Shown one piece after another: positions 34,311 through 45,265 of a stretch of 64,000 nt of DNA (its first letter is position 1; the number at the start of each line of letters is the position of its first letter). The DNA is from Chalara sp. BL73 (lineage: Eukaryota; Ascomycota; Leotiomycetes; Helotiales). The stretch lies in assembly GCA_918026815.1 (NCBI GenBank), contig CAKJVC010000150.1, positions 1-64,000 on the forward strand, given 5' to 3'. A model generated the notes under the pieces. It was given only the letters and a program-made list of their open reading frames with translations, was not told the DNA's origin and ran no database searches. The translations under genes were made by a program, and so were the position numbers.

Positions 34311-35642
34311 TCAAGTATTCCTTTTGTCTTCCAATATGACCTCCATGAAATCCTCAATATCCTGTAAGAATTCAACTGGCCGCTCCAAGGCTGCAAAATG
34401 TCCACCCTGTTATGATTAGCTATTTCTTTTTATTGTTCGCGGTTCGAAACAACAATGCAACTTACCTTTTCATGCTGCCGATAGAAAACTAGTTTACCCT
34501 TGCTCTCGACAACCTTTTTCGGTCCAGGCGCCAACTCATACATAAACCACGAGTAGCCAAAAGGCTTATCAATGAATGGCACTTTGAGAGGAGGGGCCAC
34601 CATGAAAGTCCCGCGGTAGGTGTAGATGCTGCGTGGAAATGAATCTGTGAACCAGTATAGTGAGACATCAGCCAAAATTTGGTCAATGTGGATGTCTTCT
34701 TCTGGCCACTCTAGGAACTTCTCCCCAGTCCTTTTACCTGTCAGTCAAGATAATATAAGCTAAGACATAAGAGGCTCACCAGGCCAATAGAGCTAGAGGA
34801 TTGGACGAGACGACGGCACCAATTGTAGCAGACCGTGTGCTATTTATAATAGCGGCGCCTGATGTCGACGACAGAAAGCGTGTCTTTACTCGCTGGACGG
34901 CCTGCCTCTCAACTTCAGAGAGCTCAGGATCATCAGCTTCAATCTGGTCCAAGCTAGGACATAGATTAACTGTTCAGGTCAATTTATGGCTTTATACTTG
35001 GAAGAACCAGCACTTACGATGCGCTCCAACAACCGAATCAAACGTTGTCGCGAGAAGGGAGGCTACCCAGCATCCAACATCACCACCTTGGACCACATAC
35101 TGATCAAAGCCGAGGTTCTTGAGAAGTTTATCAATAATTCGTGCTGCATCTTCTGTCACCCACGCTTCGTCCTTTGGAGGACCTGAGCTCAGGGTATAGC
35201 CGGGCAAAGACGGTACAATGACATGAAATGGCAACTCGGCAGCAGTATACCTTTTCTGAAGGAGATCAAGGATAGGGAGAAACTCGAGGAAGCTGCCTGG
35301 CCAGCCGTGCAGAAGAACGATCGGAATCACATCCTCCTTGGCTGAAATCAACGCCACGAAATGGAGTTCGACATTATCCTGCACGTCACGGACCGATAAT
35401 TTGTAGTTAGGAAACGAGTTGATCTGCGCCTCTTGGGCGCGCCAGTCAAAGCTATTCAGCCAATATTCTTTGGTTGAGACCAGCCATTCGTGCGAAACAC
35501 CATAACGATGATCCTGGTGCTGATTCTCCCAAGTGGAAGGCCCAACCCGCGAGAGACGTAGAAGCTGTTGGAACTCGGTATACTGGTCATCAGGAATATG
35601 TAAGGTGAAAGGAGTTGCGGCATCGGGTAGTGAATAAGGCAT
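34311..35642 (-). CDS. Epoxide hydrolase (microsomal type, alpha/beta hydrolase)
   Basis: Predicted 391 residues, four exons: 35642-35018, 34969-34780, 34730-34466, 34406-34311 (1176 bp). The N-terminal EHN-type region begins with TPFTLHIPDDQYTEFQQLL and contains a Trp-rich stretch (YWLNSFDWRAQEAQINSF). The oxyanion loop is LLHGWPGSFLEF; the nucleophile elbow GGDVGCWVASLL contains the catalytic Asp; the catalytic His is in KGGHFAALERP near the C-terminus. No N-terminal membrane anchor is seen, unlike animal mEH. Intron 2 uses the downstream acceptor TAAAAG at 34731, because the nearer ACAG would give a stop. Opens epoxides of xenobiotics or secondary metabolites to diols. Neighbour of a carboxylesterase and an RTA1 protein. 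Confidence 0.9.
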
Positions 35643-36435
35643 GTCGAGATTGGAGCTTAGAGTTGGGAGGGGCTCGGGGTAGGTTGTGATACTGTCAGGT
35701 ATCTCAAACTAAGCGCACAGGGCCTATACGGATGTAATGGAAGGATTAATTAGAGAACAAGAGTCTCCAAGTTGTGGTGGTCAGTTTTTTACAACTAGCA
35801 CCTCTCCTAGCTCGTACTGGTAGGCGTTCTCTGATATGGCCTCAGGCCGTTGTCCCCTTGTAAGGAGTGATTTAACTGTTTGATAGAACATGGAATACAC
35901 AGTGATAACCAGAAGGTATTGGAGATGCCGGTCAGGCTCTCTATGTTCATGTCTGGGATACAGATCTGTAGTAATTCGTGTGTGCGAAAAGTCTTCCGCG
36001 CTAGTGTCCTCTATTTAGTCAGAGAAGCTACCTGGATCCCCAAACCCTGTTGGAGACAGGGCTTGGCGGAAGCATTCAGTGCATGTGATGTCTCAATAGA
36101 GACTTGATTTTCGGAAGGATATCTCATTTCCCACTAGAAACTCAGCATACCTAGATCGATGCTCCTTCAATATAAGTTCTTGCGACGACATCCACCTCAT
36201 ATCGTGTATGAGGTAAGTTTTGAGATCGGTGTCTTAATGCTTGTCGCCTAAGGCTAACAAGGCCGTAAGCAAGCCTCAGGGCATAGGATTGGTGCCGGAT
36301 TATCCGACCACGTGAATATTAACAAAAATTACATTCTTGTAGGGGTCATAGCGGCCAGCTAACACCTCGTCTATTTTCTTCGAATTGCGTCTCGCTTCTT
36401 GTCAAACCCCATTCCATATACATTACGTTCGCTCT
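35643..36435. other. Divergent intergenic region, no gene seen
   Basis: Separates the divergently transcribed epoxide hydrolase and carboxylesterase genes and should contain both promoters. No coding or repeat signal recognised. Confidence 0.45.
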
Positions 36436-38489
36436 ATGCGTTCCACTGCAATGCCAGAACGGGTCGCAATCGTTGCATTGCCGACGACCACGGTTCCTAG
36501 TTATATCCAAACTGTCGTGGGCAAGCAATCGTCCATATCTAACGGTATCGAGGAGTTTCGCGGCATTCCATACGCCAATGTGACTGGGAGATGGGAGCAT
36601 TCCCAACTGAGAGACCGTTTACCGCGCGATATATTTGATGCTACAAAGAATGGGTAAGATCAAATCTCTCCTAGCCACCGTTCAACAACATTTATGAAAC
36701 TTGAACAAAAGAAGAAAGATTAAGTTAATGCTCGAACATTCTACAGCCCGAAATGCCCACAACAGAGTACATCAGACTCGCGTATCTTTCAATCGTATCT
36801 TCCCTTTCCAAATGATGTCCAGGATGAATTTGAGTGCTTGAACTTGCTCATCGTACGCCCGAGCAGGAAGGCACTTGCGAAGCAAGATATTGACTCTAAG
36901 ACGAATAAACTGCCTGTTGTGGTTTGGATTCATGGCGGAGCCTTCTCAGACTGCGCAGCGACCTATCCAATGTGGGGTATGTAGGTTCTTAACAGGATAG
37001 TATGGCGTATTCTCTACCATAATACACTTGCTAATCCCAGGATTGATATACAGATCCATCTCGCCTGGTTCTCCGCGCTCTCGAGAACAAAACCCCCATT
37101 ATTGCAGTGGCCATCAATTATCGTCTAAACATCTTTGGCTTCGGCGCCTCGTCAGACATACTCGCGGCACAAGGAAGCAGTAGCCCTCTCAAGGGCCTCA
37201 ACTTCGGCCTCCGCGATCAGAAAGTCGCCTTGATCTGGGTGAAGCGTAATATTGAAGCATTTGGAGGAGATGGCGGCAAGATCACAATCATGGGCCACTC
37301 CGCAGGCGGTATCTCATGTCACGCACACCTTCTCGAGGCGGAACTAGATAACAAGAAGCCCCCTTTCCGCAAGGCTGTCCTGCAATCTGGAGCTTGGGGA
37401 GGTCTTAACTTCAGGTCGTTGGCAAAAGCGGATGAGCGTTGGACAGATCTATGCCGGTTTTGGTCTGTTGAGGCAGAGAGCCCTGTCGAGCGGCTAGATA
37501 TGCTGAAGAGAATCCCTGCACAAGATTTGCTTCATAGCATTGCGGAGCTGCACTGGGGATTGTCCATACCGGTTATTGATGGCTTGACCGTTAGAGAGAG
37601 TGATTTGGGCTGTGACGTTTCCATCCATTTGGGAGATGCGGGCCTGAATAACGACGTCAAAAATTCTGCGGATAATATTCAGGTCATGGTCGGGTCCACG
37701 GCCACCGAGGCCAGTGGCTTCATCCGCATGGCCAGCTGGAACTACGCCAAACTCTACGCTGCTTTTACGGCCTGCTATCCTTCAATGGCAGCGGCCGAGA
37801 AAGTCCTACAGGCGTACAATATTCTGCCCACGTCAGAGGAGAAAGTGCTTTTGGAAGGACTAGTTCAATTCTTCTCCGATCCCACTATCGTCCACCCCGT
37901 TCACCGTGCGGGCGATTTCCTAAAAACATACCGCAGTAAGCAAGCTTCCCTTCATGGCCAGGACCCGACCCGTGTAGGTGTCCACTCGTATCATATCGAG
38001 TTCGGCAACCCCTTCCTTGGCCCTGAGCATGGCATCGCTCACCACGGAGTTGATGTAATTTACGTCTTTGATGCTTTTCATGATGCGCTGGAAAAAGCGG
38101 ACAGGGGCGTCTTGACAGGCTATGTTGAGCCTGGGAAAGAGTCTGCCGAGGCTGCTCATCCGGACCTTGGATCAAATGCAGGCGGGATTAAGGCTACCAA
38201 TCTCGATACGGAACAGTATGGCAGGTCCAACATTGAGCTGAGCCATGACTTGCAGGACATGTTTATCAAATTCATTGTTGAGGACGTTCAAGAGTCTGAG
38301 AAGCACGCAAATATCGATGAGATCACGACGTATGGCCGTGACAGAGTAGCCAGGATAGAGAGCTGGACCAGCAGCGAGAAGTGGGTATCGAGGAGGAAGC
38401 GATATGACGTTCTAGAAGAGGATATGGATTCTTTGATGGCCGTCACTAGAAAGCTTGTCGGCGAGGTCTTGAATGAACCATTGGAATAG
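36436..38489 (+). CDS. Type B carboxylesterase / lipase family protein
   Basis: Predicted 627 residues, three exons: 36436-36653, 36747-36976, 37054-38489 (1884 bp). Family signs: an N-terminal FRGIPYANVTGRW, the oxyanion-hole motif VVVWIHGGAFSDC, AINYRLNIFGFG, and the nucleophile elbow IMGHSAGGISCHAHL with catalytic Ser. The catalytic His is probably in the segment around HGIAHHGVDVIYVF; an acidic residue near EASGFIRMA fits the third member of the triad. No signal peptide is seen at the chosen start, so an intracellular esterase is likely. A start at 36451 (MPERVAIV) is also possible. Hydrolyses carboxylic esters; substrate unknown. Transcribed away from the epoxide hydrolase gene. Confidence 0.9.
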
Positions 38490-38886
38490 TTCTCATTCCC
38501 GTGAACCGAAGGTCGATAGCACGGAAAAGGCTGTGTAATACGTTTTGTGATGCGTTGGGTTCTTCGCCTGTATATAGCAACATTGACAAGGTCCTGGCAT
38601 TCAGATTGCCCTAAAGTCAAGTACATGTTGTTTGGCTCGCGAGACCGTGCGGCTTTATAGCATGATTTCCAACTCAATAATTCGAAAGTCTAATTTAGAT
38701 GGAAGCTAGCTCTGACAACCACTCCTTAAATACTCCAAAAAGTTGCCCACCAATGAAAGAATTCTTCTATTGTTACATCAGTAAATCAATTTGCAAACAT
38801 CCTGCAGTGTTATGTTCCTCTAGCTCGAATTTCCCCAAATATCCTTTATCGGTACTTTGAATATAGCACTAGAATACGTAGATAAC

Positions 38887-39944
38887 TTAGGCGGAAAGTA
38901 CAGTAGGCTGGATACCACGGAGCCGCAACATGTCATCCTCTGCCTGAATTTTTTGTCCTAACCTCTTATTACCTGCCTGACCGCCGATCGATGGAAAATA
39001 TGCACCAGGAAATGCGACAGTCATGAGAATTGCCGCAATAGCGACCATGCTGTAAGTGTGGTAAGCTTAAGTAATTCAAAAAGATTGTAGGTCCCCAAAA
39101 GAAACTGACCATCCGTCAAGGATCATAAACTCGACCTCGTTCCTCATCAATTTACCACCCCACCCACCAGCCATCTCGGGAATTCTGCCAATAGTATTAA
39201 TAAGAGCAAAGTAACTAGTAATGAGCCAATGGCGACGTACCGATAGATGCATCGAATTAGGATCGTCACGAAGGCAGCTGTAGTGCAGCACATGTAGAAT
39301 GTGAATGCGCTTGAACCCTTCGGTGATGTCACTAGTGGAAAGTAATCTTTCTTTGATCGATACCTGTATAATCTTTGCGTGTAATCGATAGCCAAAATGC
39401 CACATACAGCCATAGTCGCAGCTTGAAAAGCGATGCCAACAATCATAATTTTGTTTCCAATATCGAGCGCTTTCGACGAACCTTTCCCATCAGATGCGCT
39501 TGCTTGTATGCCTCCTCCAGCCATTTGTGTTACAAACCCAATTGCATCGCACGTTATAAAGAGCCATGTGTAAAACTTCGGTTGCAGCCTCGAATATTGT
39601 GGACCGAAATGGAGAACAAGATGTTTGAGCGTAAGATAAAGACCGGCGGCTAGGAAGGAGGGAGATACAATAAGAAGGAGAATCTGGAGTATGAAGCCAG
39701 TGTTAGTCCACGGGTTTGAATGCATCATAATCCTCCCGACATATCCAATAGCTTCTCCTGCGCAGCCGAGGACTACGACAGCCGTGTACAACTTCAGACG
39801 GTATTTGATACCCAGTACTAACTGTGCAACGGCACAGAGAGTGAAAAGAGCCGCGAATATGGCATTTCCGCCCAAACTAGGATAATAACCGTAGACCGTC
39901 TTTTCGACCGGACACTCTGGAGTGATCTTAGTACAGTCAGCCAT
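38887..39944 (-). CDS. RTA1-like membrane protein (lipid-translocating exporter family)
   Basis: Predicted 313 residues, three exons: 39944-39241, 39184-39110, 39049-38887 (942 bp). Seven hydrophobic helices are expected: six or so in exon 1 (for example NAIFAALFTLCAVAQLVLG, FILQILLLIVSPSFLAAGLY) and the last in exon 3 (VAIAAILMTVAFPGAYF). The RTA1 core is clear: YTAVVVLGCAGEAIGYVGR, IVSPSFLAAGLYLTLK, FITCDAIGFVTQMAGGGIQ, and RCIYRIPEMAGGWGG..NEVEFMILDG spanning both introns. N-terminus MADCTKITPECPVEKTVYGY is typical. Relatives confer resistance to aminocholesterols, sphingolipid-type toxins or azoles in yeast, at the plasma membrane or ER. Convergent with the carboxylesterase gene. Confidence 0.93.
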
Positions 39945-40178
39945 TTCTACGGAACTGTTGAGCAGAACTGGAATTTAAGAAATGTAAACTTGGAGTGTTG
40001 AAGCAATTGAGATGAAATGAATAAATGGCTAAAGAAGAGTTGTTCATAGTCGCTATATATACAAGTTGCAGATCATTGTGGAAGTGCATTGCCAGGAAGC
40101 AACTGGAGACATGTCTGCCTTTGGTTTTCTGGCTGTGCGAGGCTTAAAACTTAGTGGCTTATGTCTTGAAACAGGACA

Positions 40179-40326
40179 TACTTCGTACGTGCCCAAAAAT
40201 TCCAACGTGGGTCGTCTGTGCTTGTAAGCTATCCAGGTAAATACCAAAAATCCATTGGTCCGTCTAGGGTCGATTGCCCCTGGCGCAATTGCCTCCTCGT
40301 TGAAATATTTGGGCAGGTAGGAAGTA
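40179..40326. mobile_element. 148-bp MITE, copy A
   Basis: Terminal inverted repeats TACTTCGTACGTGCCCAAA / TTTGGGCAGGTAGGAAGTA (imperfect, ~28 bp) enclose a core that matches 45114-45261 in the opposite orientation (for example CTGTGCTTGTAAGCTATCC and TGGCGCAATTG). Both copies are exactly 148 bp and begin and end with TA, as expected for a Tc1/mariner-type TA target. Confidence 0.8.
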
Positions 40327-40439
40327 TGCGACAGATGAGACTACCGTTGAAGCGTTTGTATCCTCAGCTTCCAGAGCTTAATCTATTAATTTGAGATGCA
40401 TGGAGGCTCGTGATGCTTGGCGCTACAGCGGCAATGGGC

Positions 40440-40832
40440 CCTTGACTAAGATTACTTTCGTTTGTCGTACACTATCGTACACTATCGTACACTAGAACTA
40501 GTTAGGGTTAGCGCTTCTAAAATGGCACTAACCTACACACGCACCGTTCGGCTTGGCTCTCGAAAATGCCGCCTTGTCGTCTTTATCGTACACTACCCGT
40601 TCACTAGCTCGTATCAGGATTAGCTCAGGCCGTGGAATATATCTTGCCCATCCGCAGGCACATTGCCGGAGTAGCATCGCACCCAGATCAGAGTCCGTCG
40701 CACTTTTGTAACACGGACTAACGTTCTCGGAATCTCGGGCAATACGACAATAGCACAACATAGACAGCTTTCCCTCAAGGATATGCCCTCCCGCCGAACC
40801 CACAAGAAATCACGTTTCGGATGCAGTCAATG
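40440..40832 (+). repeat. Regulator promoter + first codons, duplicated in inverted form at 45.3-45.6 kb
   Basis: The promoter of the Zn2Cys6 gene and its first ~45 coding bases are homologous to the reverse complement of 45266-45600. Shared landmarks: repeated CGTACACTA, TTAGGGTTAGCG, ATCGTACACTACC, GGATTAGCTCA, ATATATTTTGCCC-like, and CCCACAAGAAATCACG over the start of the gene. The spacing differs by small indels. Confidence 0.85.
40468..40596 (+). promoter_or_regulatory. Repeated CGTACACTA promoter motif
   Basis: CGTACACTA occurs three times in tandem at 40469-40494 with a 10-11-bp period and once more at about 40586. The inverted promoter copy keeps it three times (two near 45565-45590 and one near 45470). 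Conservation of the motif in both copies while surrounding bases changed suggests a protein-binding site, but this is inference. Confidence 0.45.
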
Positions 40833-42033
40833 CAAGAGCCGGAAAGTAAAGGTATGTGCTACGTAGCGTGAGGTGATCTTTAGTTCTAATATTCTAATAT
40901 TCTAATATTCTAATGTACTCCAGTGCGATGAGGCGAGTCCATCTTGTAGAAGGTGCTCGATGGCAGGTGTTGTCTGTAGCTATCGGACCAACAATCCCCT
41001 AGTCCCCACTTCCGGTACAACTTTTACAGCGCCACTATTAAAACCGGCACCTACGATCTCCCTACCGCTTTCCCTGCCACATCCTGGTCACACAACAGCA
41101 CAGCCAACATTCGACTTGTTAGATTTGACATTAATGAACCACTTTACAGCTGTGACGTCTCTCAAATTATTCTCAGAAGAAAAGCAGCAAGACTTATGGC
41201 AAAAAGACATACCTTTTGAAGCCCGATCATATCCACTCTTGATGCATGGGCTGTTATCAGTAGCTTCATTGCATCTTGCACTTTTGGAGCCTAAAAACAA
41301 GCTAGCTTATCGGATAAGAGCGCTTCATCATCACAACGTTGGACTCCAGCTATTCAACTCTCAAATATGCTACCTTTCTTCAGAAAACTCTCCCGCTTTG
41401 TTCGGATTCGCTTTTATGCTTGTTATCTGGGTATATGCGTCGCCTGAAAAGAACAAAAACGCTTTGCAGCTTAAGGATATTTTGGATCTCCTAGAACTTG
41501 TGCGTGGTTGCAAGGCTATATTTGAACTCCAAAGCGGAGCTATCCTTAGTAGCCGATTTGGAAGTTTTATCGAGTTCCAATATTGGAAGAGACCAGCCAG
41601 GCTCGAGCTCGAGCTTTCGCCAGCGGTTCAACGTACATTGCAATATCTACGGACCAAAGCAATAGACACAATTCATATCACAGCTATTGATGACCTCGAA
41701 CGATTATTGAAAAGGTCTATCACGGAACCTCACTATATGAGAGCTGGGGTAGCTTGGGTAGCTGTTGTCACCGACACATATTGGATCCGCCTCAAGAGCT
41801 ACGAGCCGGTTGCAATGTTGATATTTGCACATTACGCCATGCTTCTGCAATGGTATGAGAATCAACGATGGTGGATGGCAGGCTGGCCAGAGAGAGTAAT
41901 TCAAACCGTGAGCGATGCTTTACAAGACACAGATAAAACTTCTCTTGGTTGGGATGTTTGCATGGCAGGTATTCATGCCTATAGGAAAGACATATCATGC
42001 CAGCAATTTCATGGCGCAGAGGTATTAGAGTAA
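40783..42033 (+). CDS. Zn2Cys6 transcription factor (Upc2-like, fungal-specific domain)
   Basis: Predicted 392 residues, two exons: 40783-40851 and 40924-42033 (1179 bp). The intron splits the zinc cluster, as is common. Cluster: FGCSQCKSRKVKCDEASPSC followed by RRCSMAGVVC (Cys spacing 2-6-5-2-6). Then a Pro-rich linker, and from residue ~85 the Upc2/sterol-regulator-like fungal domain: LLDLTLMNHFTAVTSLKLF, LMHGLLSVASLHLALL, and near the end MLIFAHYAMLLQWYENQRWW. The intron carries a tandem ATTCTAAT repeat (40889-40920), also serving as branch region. Upstream lies the CGTACACTA motif cluster and the MITE. It could regulate the peroxidase gene next door; the two share an inverted copy of the same promoter. 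Relatives bind sterol-responsive or cluster-specific sites. Confidence 0.92.
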
Positions 42034-42300
42034 CCAATTACAACTATTCCATTTAATTCCTTGTGCGCTGAGAATGTGTTTCGGTTCAAGTACACAAGTA
42101 CTAGATCTAGCAATTGAAAACGCCTTTATCAGTTATTTTGTGTATACGTAAACTAAGGAAATGGTGCAGACCTCTAGCTCTGCCTGCTTTCGAAACTGGG
42201 GCAAGAGCGACATACTCACGGAGATTGAAGTGATTAAAAATACTTATACTAATTCGAATTTTTGAAAGATCAACCAGAGCTTTTTAAGTATTATTAAATA

Positions 42301-42806
42301 ATGATACCTCTCATACAAGAGACATTAGCGCAATACCGAAATCGGACCATTCAGCAAAGTAACACAAATGCCCATCCTTTAGCTTTTACAGCGTCGATAT
42401 TTAAACCTATGGGAATGAAGCCAATATTTTGGCCTGCAAGCCCTCTTTATTTGAATCCTATAGAAGCTTATTTGGGATGAAATAAGACCTGTATCCAAAG
42501 AAACGATCCGGATTTTTTATTCGCCGTATATGTCATGTCCAGTGCTCTGGAGCACACAGAATTAGCCGAGCTCTCAGAGCGCCTCGTATATATATAGCCT
42601 GCTCTCCTCGAGCTCCTCTTCCTTCCTTAGCTATAGATTCTCGTATGATATCACCGTTGCCCACTGTATCGGTATATCCTCAGCGCGTGTCGTGATAGGA
42701 TATTTTAACACATAAAACCATACACACTCTTATCCAAGGAATGGGTGATCGATATACAGAAGTGATATTAGCAGAAAGAGCGCATACAAGCCTACTAGTA
42801 AAATAA
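42301..42806 (+). mobile_element. Tc1/mariner transposase relic split by another repeat
   Basis: First part (42301-42516): IFWPASPLYLNPIEA followed by a TGA, matching the WPx.SPDLNPIE..W block that carries the third catalytic acid in Tc1/mariner transposases; here the Asp is replaced (SPLYLNPIE). Last part (about 42720-42806): TIHTLIQGMGDRYTEVILAE, the C-terminus, ending in TAA. Between them lies ~190 bp including the repeat at 42560-42645. Not functional. Confidence 0.75.
42560..42645 (+). repeat. Dispersed repeat, inverted copy at 56412-56500
   Basis: The segment GCCTGCTCTCCTCGAGCTCC .. CTTCCTTCCTTAGCTATAGA .. TTCTCGTAT is present in reverse complement at 56412-56500 with few changes. It interrupts the mariner relic here, so it is probably itself a mobile fragment. 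Confidence 0.7.
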
Positions 42807-43059
42807 GTAAAAAAGCACTACCAAGTATATATGAGTCATTTAAGTGGGCGTGCCCAAAATATTAGAGCCTGTACGAGGGTCAAGGTTATTTTGCGGAAAA
42901 TGTTCTCCAGCCAATCACTAATCGTTTGCTTCTGTTGCCGCTGATAAAGTGCCAGGTCAGAGCAGCGGACACACAATACAAAAGGCCCAAAACATAGGGT
43001 TGCAACAAACTCATAAGAACAGCCACCCAGTATGCAAGTTGTTTGCCTGACGCCATCTT

Positions 43060-44091
43060 TCACTTTGAAGACTGCGGGCTAAATGTTAGAGGTACATCTT
43101 TGGGACTCTGTTCCATCAAATCTTGCACGATTTGCGCCACCGTAGGCCCAATCTCGACTGTAGAAGGAGACCAGCCAAGTTCAACCGGTAAGCGCTCAGT
43201 CCCTAACAAAGATGATATCAGCTAATCATACTAAATAGCCACTACAGCGACAGGTAATTGAGAACAAGGAAGCAAGGGGGAATGCCTCACTAAAAAAGTA
43301 CTCATAGTACTCTCGATTTGCAATGGGAAGGTCAGGGTGCCCCCACACCGCTAACATCATTGCATTCTCGCCGCAGATTACGGGCACTTGTTCAGTGGTA
43401 ATTGAGAAGGTAGGGTTAACGAGACTCATATCCAGAGCGTGGCGGGCTCTAGCATTAGCCGTGGAAGCAATGGTCATGTTCTTTGCATCCCCAAAATATT
43501 TCAGGAAGCTGTTAAAAGTGCCCTCGTCGAAGCGGTTAGTGGGATCAAAAACGCTATCTCGACGAGATAGGCTTCCATCATGCTCGATCACGTTGTGCTT
43601 GTGCAACATGTCCAAGTTCAGCCACTTTAACTTGTGAGTACAATCATAATATTCCAAATGAGCAAGGAAGGGGCGTACAGTAGCGTTGGGCGTCGGGTTG
43701 CTCGGCAGGCCCCGGGTAAACCCTTCCAAAGCAACTTCTGACCCAATATTCATACCATCTTTGAGAGCTTTTTCAAGGATATCATATGTGATATTACGAC
43801 CATCGTGAGGAAGGAAACCGTGGTTGGCAAGTGTGTTCATGGTCGGGCAAGGAGAACGGACAGAGAGGTTGTTAGCACGGCTGCACCCATTGAGAAAGAT
43901 TACATACGATCACCCTTCCCGGGTGGCTTCCACGTGAAGTGATGGAACTTCAGCGTGCCATTGCAGCCACCAGATTCTCCTTTTTGCTGCGGAAAAGAGG
44001 GTGGCGAGGTAAGGTCAGAGTTGCCCAGTTGAGGATGCCCTAAAACAACAAAAGGGGCAACTAGAAAGCTTAGCACCGTTAATGGGTGCAT
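43060..44091 (-). CDS. Heme-thiolate peroxidase (chloroperoxidase / unspecific peroxygenase family)
   Basis: Predicted 298 residues, three exons: 44091-43908, 43860-43291, 43202-43060 (897 bp). Signal peptide: MHPLTVLSFLVAPFVVLG. The proximal heme motif with the thiolate Cys is RSPCPTMNTLANHGFLPHDG; the distal acid-base region is VIEHDGSLSRRDS (Glu next to His-Asp as in chloroperoxidase). Exon 3 adds YEYFFRTERLPVELGWSPS, also typical. Secreted enzymes of this family use H2O2 to halogenate or hydroxylate organic substrates. Intron 1 is odd: donor GTATGT and branch GCTAAC are good, but the only acceptor that restores frame and the PCP motif is TG (43862-43861), not AG. Either this is a rare GT-TG intron or a recent mutation has damaged the gene. 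No other lesion is seen. A copy of the neighbouring regulator's promoter lies 1.2 kb upstream in the same direction. Confidence 0.82.
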
Positions 44092-44752
44092 TTTTGATAA
44101 GTAGAACACGATATTAGCAAAGGTGATAGGTATTGAATTGTCTTTATCCCAAGAGGTAGGATGAGTGTGAAATTCGTGGTCAATCATCCGAGCCCCGAGC
44201 TGAACATGGCCTTTATATATTGTAGATCCAGCAGATTGCCGGCCTTAATGCACCTTCGATAATACAAGTAAAAGCTTTAATATAGTAGCACAGTACATGT
44301 TCCCCAAGTGCTTGGCAGTCCCAAGATTGACTCATCTCCTTGCGAATACTTCAGACTCCTTCGTCATGGTATCCTGTCATTACGAGAACGGGAACGGGAA
44401 TGTCCCAAAAAAGGAAGATGTACGCCCACTACTTTATCTCATCACAAACATGCTACCAATTACGTCGTCAATTGCAACGTGCTTCGGTGTTATGTTCCAT
44501 GTTTTCGAAATGGCAAGATTTTAGATTCCTGTCTCTCTTTTCTCTTTCCTTCCCCACCCATCTACCCTCCCCATGGGACGAAATCTTTATTTCAAATAGC
44601 AATGTTCTAGAGGGGTACCTCTAATATGAAAATAGGCTAGATGCGCTCTACTTCGGCTACTTCAATGCAAATGTTACGAACGAGGCCAGGGATCACGGCC
44701 GAAGAAACCTCCATGAGGCAACCAATCAGAAGGTCATAGGCCATATACCTCT
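44092..44752. other. No gene recognised
   Basis: Overlapping short plus-strand frames without domains; near part probably the peroxidase promoter. Confidence 0.4.
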
Positions 44753-44842
44753 AGGCGGCTTAGAGCCGTAGTTCAGGAAGCCTGGGAATTATTTACACAT
44801 GCTACTACTATTCATGGGTTGATTAAAGGAATGGGTGATACC
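44753..44842 (+). mobile_element. Tc1/mariner transposase C-terminal fragment cut by a MITE
   Basis: Reads RRLRAVVQEAWELFTHATTI then HGLIKGMGD, the same C-terminal block as at 10.9 and 42.7 kb. It stops being homologous exactly where the next terminal inverted repeat begins, so the MITE inserted into it. Confidence 0.65.
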
Positions 44843-45114
44843 ACTATCCTCCCCCCTAAATAGAGGTTAAAGGATGGGGCCAATGGATTCACAGGGCCCA
44901 AAGCAGGCTTTCGAATGGCCAAAGAACCTTGCGGCTCCCTTGCAGAGCATTCGAAAAGCCCCGTTTTCCTGTTTGCACAAGCCAGCAGGGATGGAGCAGT
45001 GGAATCACACCCCGATAAAAAACAATAACAGAATCTGGATGGTTAAACCCCTAGTCAGCAAAAGTTTGGCTGTACAAGACCCATACTTTAACCTCTATTT
45101 AGGGGGAGGATAGT
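44843..45114. mobile_element. 272-bp MITE with ~29-bp terminal inverted repeats
   Basis: Left end ACTATCCTCCCCCC followed by TAAATAGAGGTTAAAG; right end CTTTAACCTCTATTTA then GGGGGAGGATAGT; the arms differ by one C in the homopolymer. TA at the outer end of both arms fits a TA target. The interior is unrelated to the other MITE and has no ORF. It abuts MITE copy B at 45114. Confidence 0.85.
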
Positions 45115-45261
45115 ACTTCCTACATGCCCAAATACTTCAAAGTGGAGACAATTGCGCCAGGGCCAATTAATCCTAGAAGGACCAATAGGTTTTGGGCATT
45201 TACCGGGATAGCTCACAAGCACAGACGCCCCACGTTGAAATATTTGGGCATGTAAGAAGTA
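45114..45261. mobile_element. 148-bp MITE, copy B
   Basis: Inverted relative to copy A. Ends TACTTCCTACATGCCCAAAT and ATTTGGGCATGTAAGAAGTA. It lies right at the truncated coding start of the duplicated regulator promoter. Confidence 0.85.
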
Positions 45262-45265
45262 CATT

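Noticed and set aside
40500..40514. GTTAGGGTTAG, like a telomere repeat
   Set aside because: Only one and a half TTAGGG units, inside the regulator promoter; its inverted copy also has just one. Not a telomere.
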